Part shown: one piece after another, positions 7,666-17,387 of the stretch
Layout: each line of letters opens with the position of its first letter
Numbering within the stretch: position 1 is the first letter of the stretch
From: JAPOXK01 sp965220315
GTDB taxonomy: Bacteria > Chloroflexota > Dehalococcoidia > Bin125
Length of the DNA stretch: 64,000 nucleotides
Assembly (NCBI GenBank): GCA_965220315.1
Contig: CBDCPP010000002.1
Location: forward strand, 372,001 to 436,000
Direction: 5' to 3'
Notes under the pieces: model-generated
Seen by the model: only the letters and a program-made list of their open reading frames with translations
What the model was told of the DNA's origin: nothing
Database searches by the model: none
Made by a program: the position numbers and the translations under genes

Positions 7666-10142
7666 ACCCCGACGGGCGCCTGTCGGGCCTTGGCTGGGCC
7701 TGGGAAAGCTCCCCCAACCGCTCCAACTGGTCCATGATCGACGGAGCGACGGCGGCGACCTACACGCCAATGACCGCCGATGAGGGGCGCTACCTGCGCG
7801 TGACGGCCTCCTACGGTGACGGCGAGGGCAGCGGCAAGAGCGCTTCCTGGACGGCCGCCGACCGGGTGCAGGCAGCGCCGGTGACGATGAATCACGCGCC
7901 CGAGTTCCCTTCCAGCGAGAGCGGCCAGCGCAGTGTGCTGGAGAACACCGGCGCCGGCGTGAGCATCGGCGCGCCCGTGAGGGCGGATGACGCCGACAAC
8001 GACCCGCTCACCTACAGCCTGGACCGCAGCGGGGCCGCGGTCTTCGCCATCGACGAGCGGACGGGCCAGCTGCGCACGAAGGCGGCCCTCGACCGCGAGC
8101 AGCGGTCCAGCTACCGGATCACGGTCACGGCGACCGATCCATCCCTCGCCTCGGACTCCATCGCGGTGACCATCACGCTGGACGATATCGACGAGGACCC
8201 CGAGCTGTCGGGCGCCAGCGTGGTGAGCTTTGCGGAGGGCGGCAGCGGCTCGGTGGCCCGGTACAGCGCCCGCGATCCGGAGCGCGCCACGATCACGTGG
8301 TCGCTGGCGGGAGTCGACAACAGCCTGTTCAGCATCGACAACGGCGACCTGCGCTTCCTGACCGCGCCCGATTACGAGGCGCCGGCGGATGCCGGGAGTG
8401 ACAACGCATATGAGGTCACGGTGACCGCCGCCGACCCTGCCGGGCATAGTGACTTCATCGCCGTGATCGTGCGGGTGACGGAAACCGACGAGACGGCCGG
8501 GCCAGCGCGGCCCCCCAGCGGCGGCGGCGGCGGTGGGGGCGGTGGGCCTAGCGGCCCCACACCCAGCGATGTGGACTTCGAGTGGAACGTGATCCGCGAC
8601 ATGGAGGCGCTCGATCCCGACCACGACTCTCCCGCCGGTCTCTGGTCCGACGGCGTCACTCTCTGGATTGTGGAGAGCGGTCCTGGCATCGACGACGCCG
8701 TCTACGCCTACGCCCTCGCCAGCGGCGAACGGCAGGCGAACCGCGAGTTCGCGCTCGACGAGCGCAATCGCGCCCCGCGCGGCCTCTGGTCCGACCTTGA
8801 GACCATCTGGGTCTCCGACAGCGGCCGGGACACGCTCTTCGCTTATACCCTTGCCACCGGCGAGCGCGTCGCGGACCGCGACGTTGCGCTCGTCGAGCGC
8901 AACGGGCACGCCCGCGGGATCTGGGGTGATCGGGAGACCAACACCATGTGGGTGCTGGACGGCGGGGAGGACGCCCTCTTCGCTTACCACCTCGGGAGCG
9001 GGGAACTGCTAGCGGAGTACGCCCTGCACAGCGCCAACGACGACCCCCGCGGGATCTGGTCGGACGGCGTCACGATCTGGGTCTCCGACCCCAGTGCCAG
9101 CCCCCGGAGCCTCTTCGCCTACCGCCTGCCGGTGCGGGAATCCGGCGAGGCGGGCGCGGACATCGAGACGCTCGTGCGCGTCCGTGAGGAGGATTTTTCG
9201 CAGTTGAGCCGGGCCGGCAACAACAGCCCGCGCGGCCTCTGGTCCGACGGGGACGTGATCTACGTCGCCGATGCGAACGACGACAAGGTCTACAGCTACA
9301 ACATGCCGGACGCCATCGACGCCCGCCTCGCCGCGCTCACGCTGAGCGGCGTCGACATCGGGGCGTTTGCACCGCGCACGACGGCGTACGCGGGCGTTCC
9401 AGGCGACGGTGTGACGGCAACGACGATCAAGGCGGAGGCGGTGCAAGGCCGCGCGACCGTCGGTATTGTCCCTGCCGCAGCCGCCGAGAGCGCCGACGGC
9501 CATCAGGTGACCCTGGCGGACGTCAGGGAGATCACCATCACCGTGACCTCGCCCGACGGCAGCCGCATGCGCGTCTATCGGGTGCGGATCGGGGAGACGC
9601 CGCAAATGGCAGGGCCGCCCGGCCTGATCACCCTGACCCTGCGGGAAGGCGGCGACTTCGTGGCCGTGCCGGCGGGGGCGGCCACGACGGCGGCGGATCT
9701 ATTCGAGGGCACGGACGTCACGACCGTCTGGCAGTACAACCGGGCGACGCGGGCTTGGGACCGCTCCTACCGTCCCGGCCCGGGGCTGGGCGGCTTTCCC
9801 ATCGCGGGTGGGGACGTGCTCTGGGCGGTGGCGCCCCGTTCCCAGACGCTGCCCGTGGCGGGGACGCCCGTGTCGGCGTCCGATCCCGGCCCGATCACCC
9901 TGACCCTGCGGGAAGGCGGCGATTTCGTGGCCGTGCCGGCGGGGGCGGCCACGACGGCGGCCGATCTGTTCGGGGGCACGGACGTCACGACCGTCTGGCA
10001 GTACAACCACACGACGCGGGCTTGGGACCGCTCCTACTACCCCGGTCCGGGTCTGGGCGGCTTTGCCATCGCGGGTGGGGACGTGCTCTGGGTGGTGGCG
10101 TCGCGCCCCCAGGCGATTACGGCCGCGCGCCCGCCGCCCTAA
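7666..10142 (+). pseudogene. C-terminal part of the IS-interrupted subtilase
   Basis: This continues the frame broken at 5615. Domains in order are: the rest of an Ig-like/SLH-adjacent repeat (TDPDGRLSGLGWAWE...), two cadherin-like domains, a Gly-rich spacer and a beta-propeller-like series of GLWSDGVTLWI / GIWSDGVTIWV repeats (~five blades). A cadherin-like beta-sandwich (DARLAALTLSG...) and two tandem copies of the island's C-terminal domain (from 9624 and 9891) close it. It has no signal peptide or start codon of its own; an in-frame ATG exists at the IS edge (7635) but would give an unsecreted fragment. Its codons and motifs are undamaged, consistent with recent interruption. Confidence 0.85.
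9624..10139 (+). repeat. tandem C-terminal domain pair, copy in subtilase tail
   Basis: Two ~83-codon units. The core pattern is LTLREGGDFVAVPAGAATTA, then ADLF-x-GTDVTTVWQYN, TRAWDRSY, GGDVLW. The DNA is nearly identical, in the same register, to 16653-17150 in the second LRR gene; the first ~160 bases differ at only a few positions. Confidence 0.8.
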
Positions 10143-10190
10143 CATGACCGAACCTCACAGCCGGATCTGACGAGCCGGGGAGGAGCGCAC

Positions 10191-13025
10191 ATGCGGCGCG
10201 GACTCGGCGGCAGGGGTGGCGTGCCGGACCGGCTGCGGGAGCGTTTATCCAGCGCGCGCCCAGCGCTGGCTCTGGTGGGAGCGGCCCTGCTGATCGCGGC
10301 CGCCTTGGCCGGGTCCGCCCGCCCGCTGTTGGCGCAGGAGCCCGGCGGCACGGTGGAGATGGACCGGGCCGCCCTGCTGACGCTGTACGAAGCCACGGAC
10401 GGCCCCAACTGGGCGGACAGCGGCAACTGGGGCAGCGATGCGCCTCTTGCTGACTGGTACGGCGTCCGCACGGACGGCCACGGTCGCGTCACCGGCCTGA
10501 CGCTTGAGCGAAACAACTTGAGCGGGACCCTGCCGGCCGAGTTGGGCCGCCTCGATGCCCTCACGGTTCTGGCTCTGGGGGGCAACGGATTGCGCGGCCC
10601 GATCCCGGCTGAGTTGGGCGCCCTCGCCAACCTGACGATTCTGATTCTGGGGGCCAACGGGTTGACGGGGCCGATCCCGGCCGCACTGGGCGATCTCACC
10701 GGCCTGCGGGTCGCGCGCTTCGCGGGCAATGCGGTGAGCGGCTGCGTGCCCCACGGCTTGCGCGATCTGCTGGCCGCTCCCGAGTACGCGCCCGGCGTCC
10801 CGGCCCATGATTTCCTCCCGTTTGACGGCAACGGCGACGGCGATCTCGACGACGCGCTGGACCTCCCCGGCCTGGATCTGCCCTTCTGCCTGCTGCGCGA
10901 GTTGCGGCTGAGCGGCGCGGCCCTCGATCCGCCCTTCGCCCCCGGCAGGGCGGTCTATAACGCCTCCGTGATCAGAAGCGTCGCGGAGGCGGTGGTGACG
11001 GCGACCACGTACGGCGCCGGCGACGTCGTCACCATCCGCAAAGGGGCGGCGGTCTACGCCGGCGGCGAGGCGCTGCCCCTCGATCTGGGGCCGAACCGCA
11101 TCACCATCGAGGTCGTCCCGCCGGACTCGACTCCGAAGCAGACCCTCAGCGTGACGCTGACGCGGCGCTTGAACGATGACGCCCTGACGGTGCGTCCGGG
11201 GGCGCTCTCGCCGGCGTTCAGCGACACGGTGGATTTCTACACGGTCCACGTGGCTCATCCCGTGGCCCGCATCACGATCGAAGGCACGACGGCCGGTGGC
11301 GGCCGGGTCGCCTACCGGGACGAGAGCGGGACGGCGATCACGGACGCCGACGCCAGCGCCGCCGGCCTGCAGCTGGACCTCCCGGCGGCGGGCGGCAGGC
11401 GCGTCCACGTCGTGATGCACGATGCGGATGGCCCGCCGGCGGCCACGCGCAGCTACACCGTGCTGCTGATCCGCGAGGGCACGGTGGCGACGGATCGGGC
11501 CGCGCTGCTGGCGCTCTACGGCGGCACGGGCGGCGCGCATTGGCGGAGCAACGCCAACTGGGCTAGCGACGCGCCGCTCGGCGACTGGAGCGGCGTCACG
11601 ACGGACGCTTCCGGCCGCGTCTCCAGCCTGGCGCTGGAAGGAAGCATCTTAAATGGGCCGCTGCCGGCCGCACTAGGCCACCTCGACCACCTGGCGGAAC
11701 TGTCTCTGGGGGGCAACGGCTTGCAGGGCCCGCTGCCGGCTGCGCTGGGCAACCTCGCCCGCCTGCGCAAATTGAATCTCTCCCACAACCGGCTGGAGGG
11801 GCCCATTCCTGATCTGAGCGGTCTGCCACAGCTGACGTACCTGTCGCTGCGGGGCAACCACTTCAGCGGCCCGCTGCCGGCCGGGCTGGGCCGCCTTGCT
11901 CGTCTGACCAATCTGTTCTTGGACCACAACCGCTTGAGCGGCCCCCTGCCGCCTTGGCTGGGCCGCTTCGCTGATCTAAAGCACCTCTTCTTGGACCACA
12001 ACCAGTTCAGCGGGCCGCTGCCGGATCTGAGCGCGCTCGGCAAGCTGGCCTACCTACACCTAGGGCACAATCAGTTGCAGGGGCCGTTGCCGGTCGGGCT
12101 GGGCGCCCTCACCGGGCTGCGAGAACTGCATCTGCCGAACAACCAGTTCAGCGGGCCGCTGCCGGATCTGAGCACGCTCGGCCAGCTGACGTATCTGCAT
12201 CTCGGGCACAACCAGTTGAGCGGGCCGTTCCCGGCCGGGCTGGGCCGTCACCCCGATCTGCGAGAGCTGACGCTCGCCGGCAACCGCTTGGTCGGGCCGC
12301 TGCCCGCCACGCTGGGCGATCTCCCCTACCTGCGGGCCACGCGCTTCGCGGGCAATGCGGTGAGCGGGTGCGTGCCCTACGGCTTGCGCCGTCTGCTGGC
12401 CGCGCCGGCGTCTGACTTCCTCCCCTTTGACGCCAACGGCGACGGCGACACCGCCGATGCGGGGGACCGTCCCGGCCTGGGCCTGCCCTTCTGCCTGCTG
12501 CGCGATCTGTCGCTGGAGGGCGCCACCCTCGATCCGCCCTTCGCCGGCGGCAGGACAGGCTACACCGCCTCCGTCCCCGCCGATGTCGCGGAGACGGCCG
12601 TGACGGCGGCGCTGCACGACGCCGGCGACCGCGTCACCATCCACACGGGCGAGGAGACGTACGCCGCCGGCGAGGCCATGCCGCTCGATCCAGGGCTGAA
12701 CCCCGTCACCATCGAGATCGCCCCCGCGGACGGCACGCCCCCGCAGATCGTCGCCCTGACGGTGCTACGCGGGAGCGCCGCGGCCGCCGGCATCGCCCTG
12801 ACCCTGCGCGCGGGCGGCGGCTTCTACGCCGTGCCCGCCGGCGCGCCCACCACGGCGGCCCGGCTCTTTAAGGACACGGCGGTGGCGATCGTCTGGAAGT
12901 ACAACCGCGCCACGCGGGCCTGGGACCTGGCCTACGTACCGGCCCAGGACCGGGAGGACTTCGCCATCGCGGGCGGGGACGTGCTCTGGGTGGTAGCGCC
13001 GCGCGCCCAGACGGTGGGCGGCTAG
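10191..13025 (+). CDS. secreted leucine-rich-repeat protein with C-terminal island domain (944 aa)
   Basis: ATG at 10191 follows GGGGAGGAG. The signal peptide covers about 1-46 (basic start, ALALVGAALLIAAALAG, then RPLLAQ). Two modules follow. Each starts with a cap of the form DRAALLALYGGTGGAHWRSN...NWASDAPLGDWSGV, continues with plant-type LRRs (L-x-x-N-x-L-x-G-P-L-P-x-x-L-G), and ends with a Cys-containing cap (NAVSGCVPHGLRDLL) and a cadherin-like beta-sandwich (LPFCLLRELRLSGAALDPPF...). One copy of the island's C-terminal domain (from 12792) ends in TVGG. The protein is probably surface-exposed and ligand- or adhesion-related, which is inference. Leader and signal peptide resemble those of the genes at 13073 and 13845, so the three arose by duplication. 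Confidence 0.87.
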   Translation: MRRGLGGRGGVPDRLRERLSSARPALALVGAALLIAAALAGSARPLLAQEPGGTVEMDRAALLTLYEATDGPNWADSGNWGSDAPLADWYGVRTDGHGRVTGLTLERNNLSGTLPAELGRLDALTVLALGGNGLRGPIPAELGALANLTILILGANGLTGPIPAALGDLTGLRVARFAGNAVSGCVPHGLRDLLAAPEYAPGVPAHDFLPFDGNGDGDLDDALDLPGLDLPFCLLRELRLSGAALDPPFAPGRAVYNASVIRSVAEAVVTATTYGAGDVVTIRKGAAVYAGGEALPLDLGPNRITIEVVPPDSTPKQTLSVTLTRRLNDDALTVRPGALSPAFSDTVDFYTVHVAHPVARITIEGTTAGGGRVAYRDESGTAITDADASAAGLQLDLPAAGGRRVHVVMHDADGPPAATRSYTVLLIREGTVATDRAALLALYGGTGGAHWRSNANWASDAPLGDWSGVTTDASGRVSSLALEGSILNGPLPAALGHLDHLAELSLGGNGLQGPLPAALGNLARLRKLNLSHNRLEGPIPDLSGLPQLTYLSLRGNHFSGPLPAGLGRLARLTNLFLDHNRLSGPLPPWLGRFADLKHLFLDHNQFSGPLPDLSALGKLAYLHLGHNQLQGPLPVGLGALTGLRELHLPNNQFSGPLPDLSTLGQLTYLHLGHNQLSGPFPAGLGRHPDLRELTLAGNRLVGPLPATLGDLPYLRATRFAGNAVSGCVPYGLRRLLAAPASDFLPFDANGDGDTADAGDRPGLGLPFCLLRDLSLEGATLDPPFAGGRTGYTASVPADVAETAVTAALHDAGDRVTIHTGEETYAAGEAMPLDPGLNPVTIEIAPADGTPPQIVALTVLRGSAAAAGIALTLRAGGGFYAVPAGAPTTAARLFKDTAVAIVWKYNRATRAWDLAYVPAQDREDFAIAGGDVLWVVAPRAQTVGG

Positions 13026-13072
13026 ACTGACGGTCCTAACCTAGCCGGACGTGACGAGCTGGAGAGAGCGCG

Positions 13073-13762
13073 ATGCGACGTGGACTTGGTAGCAGACGAG
13101 GTTCTGAAAGAGACGGCGCTTGGGAGCGGGGGCGGACCCGGCGGTTCCTCGCGCGCTTGACGCTGGTCCTGGCGGGGGTGGCCCTGCTGATTGCGGCTGC
13201 GCCGCCCGGCCCCGCTTCGCTGTTCGGGCAGGAGCCCGGCGGCGCGATGGCGGCGGATCGCAGCGTCACCGTGATCCTTCCCCGGGGCGGCGACTACTAC
13301 GTTGTGCCGGCCGGCGCGGCGCCCACGACGGCGGCCGGCCTTTTCAGCGGCGTGGACGTGACGAGCCTCTGGAAGTACACGGCCGATGGGGACTGGATCG
13401 CCTACGATCCCGGCAGCGGCTCGGGAGACTTCGCGATCGCGGGCGGGGACCTGCTCTGGATCGCGGTGCCGCGTATCCAGGCGATCACCGTGCCGGTGAC
13501 GGATTCCGCCCCGCCTCCGCCCCGCCCCATTGCCCTGACCCTGCGCGAAGGCGGCGGCTTCTACGTCGTGCCCGCCGGCGCGCCCACGACGGCGGGCCAC
13601 CTCTTCGGGGGCACGGACGTGGCCATCGTCTGGCAGTACGACCGCGCCACGCGGGCCTGGGACCGTGCTTACGAGCCGGCCCAAGACCGAGACGACTTCA
13701 TCATCACGGCCGGCGACATCCTCTGGGTGGTGGCGCCGCGCGCCCTGGTGGTCAGCGGCTGA
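13073..13762 (+). CDS. secreted protein consisting only of two C-terminal island domains (229 aa)
   Basis: The signal peptide covers about 1-45 and resembles its neighbours (MRRGLGSRRG ... LFGQEPGG). The mature protein is just two copies of the ~75-residue domain found at the ends of the surrounding giant proteins (from 13265 and 13529), joined by a short Pro-rich linker. Each has the pattern GG-x-(F/Y)-Y-V-V-P-A-G-A, TTA-x-x-L-F, W-x-Y, W, and GGDLLW. The start ATG has a GGAGAGAG box. This gene shows that the domain can stand alone as a secreted unit. Function is unknown; an adaptor, anchor or cell-wall-binding role is possible. Confidence 0.85.
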   Translation: MRRGLGSRRGSERDGAWERGRTRRFLARLTLVLAGVALLIAAAPPGPASLFGQEPGGAMAADRSVTVILPRGGDYYVVPAGAAPTTAAGLFSGVDVTSLWKYTADGDWIAYDPGSGSGDFAIAGGDLLWIAVPRIQAITVPVTDSAPPPPRPIALTLREGGGFYVVPAGAPTTAGHLFGGTDVAIVWQYDRATRAWDRAYEPAQDRDDFIITAGDILWVVAPRALVVSG

Positions 13763-13844
13763 CGGGGCCCTGCCTTAACGCCCCCTGCCGCCGTAGCATG
13801 GCCGGACCGAACGGCCGAACCCGGCGAGTTGGGAAGGGGCCCGC

Positions 13845-16800
13845 ATGCGGCGCGGACTCGGGGGCGGAAGAGACGACGTGCGGCTCCGGCTGCCCGGCGC
13901 GCGCTTGACGCTGGCCCTGGCCGGAGCGGCTCTGCTGATCGGGGCCGCGCTGGCCGGCTCCGCCCGCCCGCTGCTCGCCCAAGACCCCGGCGGCACGGTG
14001 GCAACCGACCGAGCCGCGCTGGTCGCCCTCTACGAAGCGACCGACGGTCCCCACTGGACGCTCAACGCCAACTGGGGCGGCACTAGGGCGCTTGCAGACT
14101 GGCTCGGTGTCACCACGGACGCCAGCGGCCGCGTCACCCATCTGTCGCTTTCGGGGAACAACTTGCGGGGGACCCTGCCGGCCGCGCTGGGCGACCTCGC
14201 CAACCTGAGGTACCTGTCGCTGGAAAGTAATCACCTGAGCGGGCCGATTCCAAGCACGCTCGGCGGTCTCAGCGGCTTGGAGTCCCTGTCTCTGCGTGGC
14301 AACGAGTTGAGCGGGGAGATTCCGGCCGCCTTGGGCCGCCTCTCCCGGCTGCAACGCCTGGCGCTTGCCGGCAACGGGTTGCGCGGGTCGATTCCAAGCA
14401 CGCTCGGCGATCTCACCGACTTGGAGTCCCTGGACTTGGGCGGCAACGAGTTGGGCGGGGAAGTGCCGGCCGCGTTGGGCAACCTGGTCAATCTGCGGGA
14501 ACTGGACCTGGGCGGCAATGAGTTGAGCGGGGAAGTGCCGGCCACGCTGGGCAACCTGGTCAATCTGTGGGAGCTGGATCTGGGCAGCAACGAGTTGAGC
14601 GGGGAAGTGCCGGCCACGCTGGGCAACCTGGTCAATCTGTGGGAGCTGGACCTGGGCGGCAACGAGTTGCGCGGGTTGATTCCGGACTTCTTGGCCGATC
14701 TCAGCGACCTGACGCATCTGGACCTGGGCGACAACCGTTTGCGCGGGCCGATTCCGGACTTCTTAGGCGATCTCAGCGACCTGACGCATCTGGACCTGGG
14801 TGACAATCGTTTGAGCGGGTCGATTCCGGACTTCTTAGGCGATCTCAGCGACCTGACGCATCTGGACCTGGGCGACAACCACTTGGGCGGGTCGATTCCG
14901 GACTTCTTAGGCGATCTCAGCAACCTGACGGACCTGGACCTGGGCGACAATGAGCTGGACGGGCCGATCCCGGCCGCCTTGGGCGATCTGCCCAATCTGG
15001 AGTTCCTACGCCTCGCGGGCAACACCTTGGATGGCTGCGTGCCCCACGGCCTGCGCGATCTGCTTGCCATCCCCCCGCGCCCAAGCCGCTTCCCGGCTCA
15101 CGACTTCTCCGCGCTGGTCCTGCCATTCTGCATGCTGCGCAATCTGCACCTGGGCGGCGTGATCCTCGATCCGCCCTTCGCCGGCGGTACGATCCCCGTT
15201 GCCGCGGCCAGCGTTGCCTACACCGCTACCGTGCCCGCCACGGTCGCGGAGACGGTCGTCACGGCGACGCTCTACGATGCCAGCGACCAACTCATCATCA
15301 GCAAGGGCGGGGTGCTCTACGCCAGTGGGGCGACGCTGCCGCTCGACCCGGGCCCGAACAGCATCACTATTGAGGTCGTTCCGGCCGACGAGGCTTTCCC
15401 TATCTGGGAGGTCGTCATCGTGAAGGTGACGCGTGAGCAGCCCGCCGGGCAGGATCCTGCCGGCGTAGCGGCCGACCGCGCGGCGCTGCTGGCGCTCTAT
15501 CGGAGCACGGACGGTCCGAGTTGGACGGGCAAGGACAACTGGGCCAGCGACGAGCCGCTCGGCGCCTGGCACGGTGTCAACGTGGGAGCCAACGGCCGCG
15601 TGACCGACCTGGCGCTCGCGCGCAACAATTTGACGGGGATCCTGCCGGCGGCGCTGGGAGACCTTGCCGACCTGACGGACCTGGATCTCCACGGGAACCA
15701 CTTGCACGGGCTGATTCCGCCCGCGCTGAGTGACCTCTCGAACTTGGAGGTCCTGGACCTGCACGGGAACCGGTTGGGCGGGGTGTTGCCGCACTGGCTG
15801 GGCGACCTCGCCAGCCTGAGGGACCTGGAACTGTCCGGCAATCGGTTGCGCGGGCCGCTGCCGGCCGCGCTGGGCGGCCTCGCCGATCTGGAGGTCCTGG
15901 ACCTGCACGGCAACCAGTTGCGCGGGCCGCTGCCGGCCGCGCTGGGCGCCCTCGCCAACTTGGAGGTCCTGGACGTGCGCGGCAATCAGTTGCGCGGGCC
16001 GCTGCCGGCCGCGCTGGGCCGCCTCACCGAGCTAGAGGTCCTGGCCTTGCGTGGGAACCGCCTGGACGGGCCGCTGCCGGCCGCGCTGAGTGGCCTCACC
16101 GATCTCGAGGTTCTGGATCTGAGCGGCAACCGTTTGGACGGGCCGTTGCCGGACTGGCTGGGCGACCTCATCGACCTTGAGGTCTTGGACGTGCACGGCA
16201 ACCGCTTGAGTGGACCGATCCCGGCCTCCCTGGGCGACCTCGCCAACCTGCAGGCTGTCGGTCTGGCGGGCAACGCTTGGGCCGGGTGCATTCCCCACCG
16301 CTTGCGCGACCTGTGGGCCGATGTGGCCCATGACCTCTCCAGCCTCGGCTTGCCCTTCTGTCTGCTGGACGATCTGCAACTGGAAGGCGCGGCGCTGGAG
16401 CCGCCCTTCGCCGCCGGCACGACCGCTTACACCGCCGCTGTCAGCAGAGAGGTGGCGGTGCTGGCTGTCACGGCGACGCTGTACACCGCCGGCGCCACCG
16501 TCACCATCCGCAAGGGCGAGCGGAGCTACGCCAGCGGCGCGGTCCTGCCGCTCGATCTGGGGTTGAACCGGATCACCGTCGAGGTCGTCCCCTCGGATGG
16601 CACGCCCACGCAGACCGTCACCGTGGCGGTGACGCGCGGGGCCGATGCGCCGATCACCCTGACCCTACGGGAAGGCGGCGACTTCGTGGCCGTGCCGGCG
16701 GGGGCGGCCACGACGGCGGCCGATCTATTCGAGGGCACGGACGTCACGACCGTCTGGCAGTACAACCGGGCGACGCGGGCTTGGGACCGCTCCTACCGTC

Positions 16801-17153
16801 CCGGCCCGGGTCTGGGCGGCTTCGCCATTGAAGCCGGGGACGTGCTCTGGGCGCTGGCGCCGCAACCCCAGATGCTGCTCGTGGCGGGGACGCCCGTGCC
16901 GGCGTCCGATCCCGGCCCGATCACTTTGGTCTTGCGGGAAGGCGGCGATTTCGTGGCCGTGCCGGCGGGGGCGGCCACGACGGCGGCCGATCTGTTCGGG
17001 GGCACGGACGTCACGACCGTCTGGCAGTACAACCGGGCGACGCGGGCCTGGGACCGCTCCTACCGCCCCGGTCCGGATCTGGGCGGCTTCGCCATTGAGG
17101 CCGGGGACGTGCTCTGGGTGGTGGCGCCGCGCGCCCAGACGGTCGGCGGCTAA
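13845..17153 (+). CDS. secreted leucine-rich-repeat protein, two LRR blocks and two C-terminal domains (1102 aa)
   Basis: ATG at 13845 follows GGGAAGGGG; the signal peptide covers about 1-45 (…LLAQDPGG). Block 1 has a DRAALVALYEATDGPHWTLN cap and about 14 LRRs of type L-x-L-G-x-N-x-L-x-G-x-(I/V)-P. Several of these are nearly identical at DNA level (for example 14455-14660 and 14690-14930), a sign of recent repeat expansion. A cadherin-like sandwich separates it from block 2 (cap plus ~10 LRRs, sandwich). Two tandem C-terminal island domains follow (16653 and 16920), ending APRAQTVGG. It is a close paralogue of the 10191 gene. The DNA of its C-terminal pair matches the subtilase tail, implying recombination between these genes. 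Confidence 0.87.
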   Translation: MRRGLGGGRDDVRLRLPGARLTLALAGAALLIGAALAGSARPLLAQDPGGTVATDRAALVALYEATDGPHWTLNANWGGTRALADWLGVTTDASGRVTHLSLSGNNLRGTLPAALGDLANLRYLSLESNHLSGPIPSTLGGLSGLESLSLRGNELSGEIPAALGRLSRLQRLALAGNGLRGSIPSTLGDLTDLESLDLGGNELGGEVPAALGNLVNLRELDLGGNELSGEVPATLGNLVNLWELDLGSNELSGEVPATLGNLVNLWELDLGGNELRGLIPDFLADLSDLTHLDLGDNRLRGPIPDFLGDLSDLTHLDLGDNRLSGSIPDFLGDLSDLTHLDLGDNHLGGSIPDFLGDLSNLTDLDLGDNELDGPIPAALGDLPNLEFLRLAGNTLDGCVPHGLRDLLAIPPRPSRFPAHDFSALVLPFCMLRNLHLGGVILDPPFAGGTIPVAAASVAYTATVPATVAETVVTATLYDASDQLIISKGGVLYASGATLPLDPGPNSITIEVVPADEAFPIWEVVIVKVTREQPAGQDPAGVAADRAALLALYRSTDGPSWTGKDNWASDEPLGAWHGVNVGANGRVTDLALARNNLTGILPAALGDLADLTDLDLHGNHLHGLIPPALSDLSNLEVLDLHGNRLGGVLPHWLGDLASLRDLELSGNRLRGPLPAALGGLADLEVLDLHGNQLRGPLPAALGALANLEVLDVRGNQLRGPLPAALGRLTELEVLALRGNRLDGPLPAALSGLTDLEVLDLSGNRLDGPLPDWLGDLIDLEVLDVHGNRLSGPIPASLGDLANLQAVGLAGNAWAGCIPHRLRDLWADVAHDLSSLGLPFCLLDDLQLEGAALEPPFAAGTTAYTAAVSREVAVLAVTATLYTAGATVTIRKGERSYASGAVLPLDLGLNRITVEVVPSDGTPTQTVTVAVTRGADAPITLTLREGGDFVAVPAGAATTAADLFEGTDVTTVWQYNRATRAWDRSYRPGPGLGGFAIEAGDVLWALAPQPQMLLVAGTPVPASDPGPITLVLREGGDFVAVPAGAATTAADLFGGTDVTTVWQYNRATRAWDRSYRPGPDLGGFAIEAGDVLWVVAPRAQTVGG
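16653..17150 (+). repeat. tandem C-terminal domain pair, copy in second LRR gene
   Basis: In-register DNA match to 9624-10139, including the linker (GGGGACGCCCGTGCCGGCGT against GGGGACGCCCGTGTCGGCGT). Identity over ~500 bp is far higher than between the flanking protein domains. Confidence 0.8.
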
Positions 17154-17279
17154 GGCTGCCCCTCCCGGCCCAGCTGCGCGGCCGGGCGGGGGCGCGAATG
17201 TGCTATCTTTCCGCTTGAAACGCGCTTCGGACGATGGTCCCGCCTTAGCCGGTCCGGCCAAGGGGATGGGAGGCACATC

Positions 17280-17387
17280 ATGCCGAAGATCACACCGAAG
17301 AACACGGGGCTGATCCCGCTCATGGAGCCGCGCCGCCAGGGCACGCCGCGGGCGGCCGCCCACCGGACGGGGGTCTGGCCGGCATGA
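17280..17387 (+). CDS. 35-aa ORF coupled to the next gene
   Basis: ATG at 17280 is preceded by GATGGGAGG at good spacing. The 35-codon frame begins MPKITPKNTGLIPLMEPRRQ and ends TGVWPA. Its stop overlaps the next ATG as ATGA (17384-17387), the usual sign of translational coupling. It may be a leader peptide or a small protein; the sequence is basic and Pro-rich with no recognised family. Confidence 0.5.
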   Translation: MPKITPKNTGLIPLMEPRRQGTPRAAAHRTGVWPA

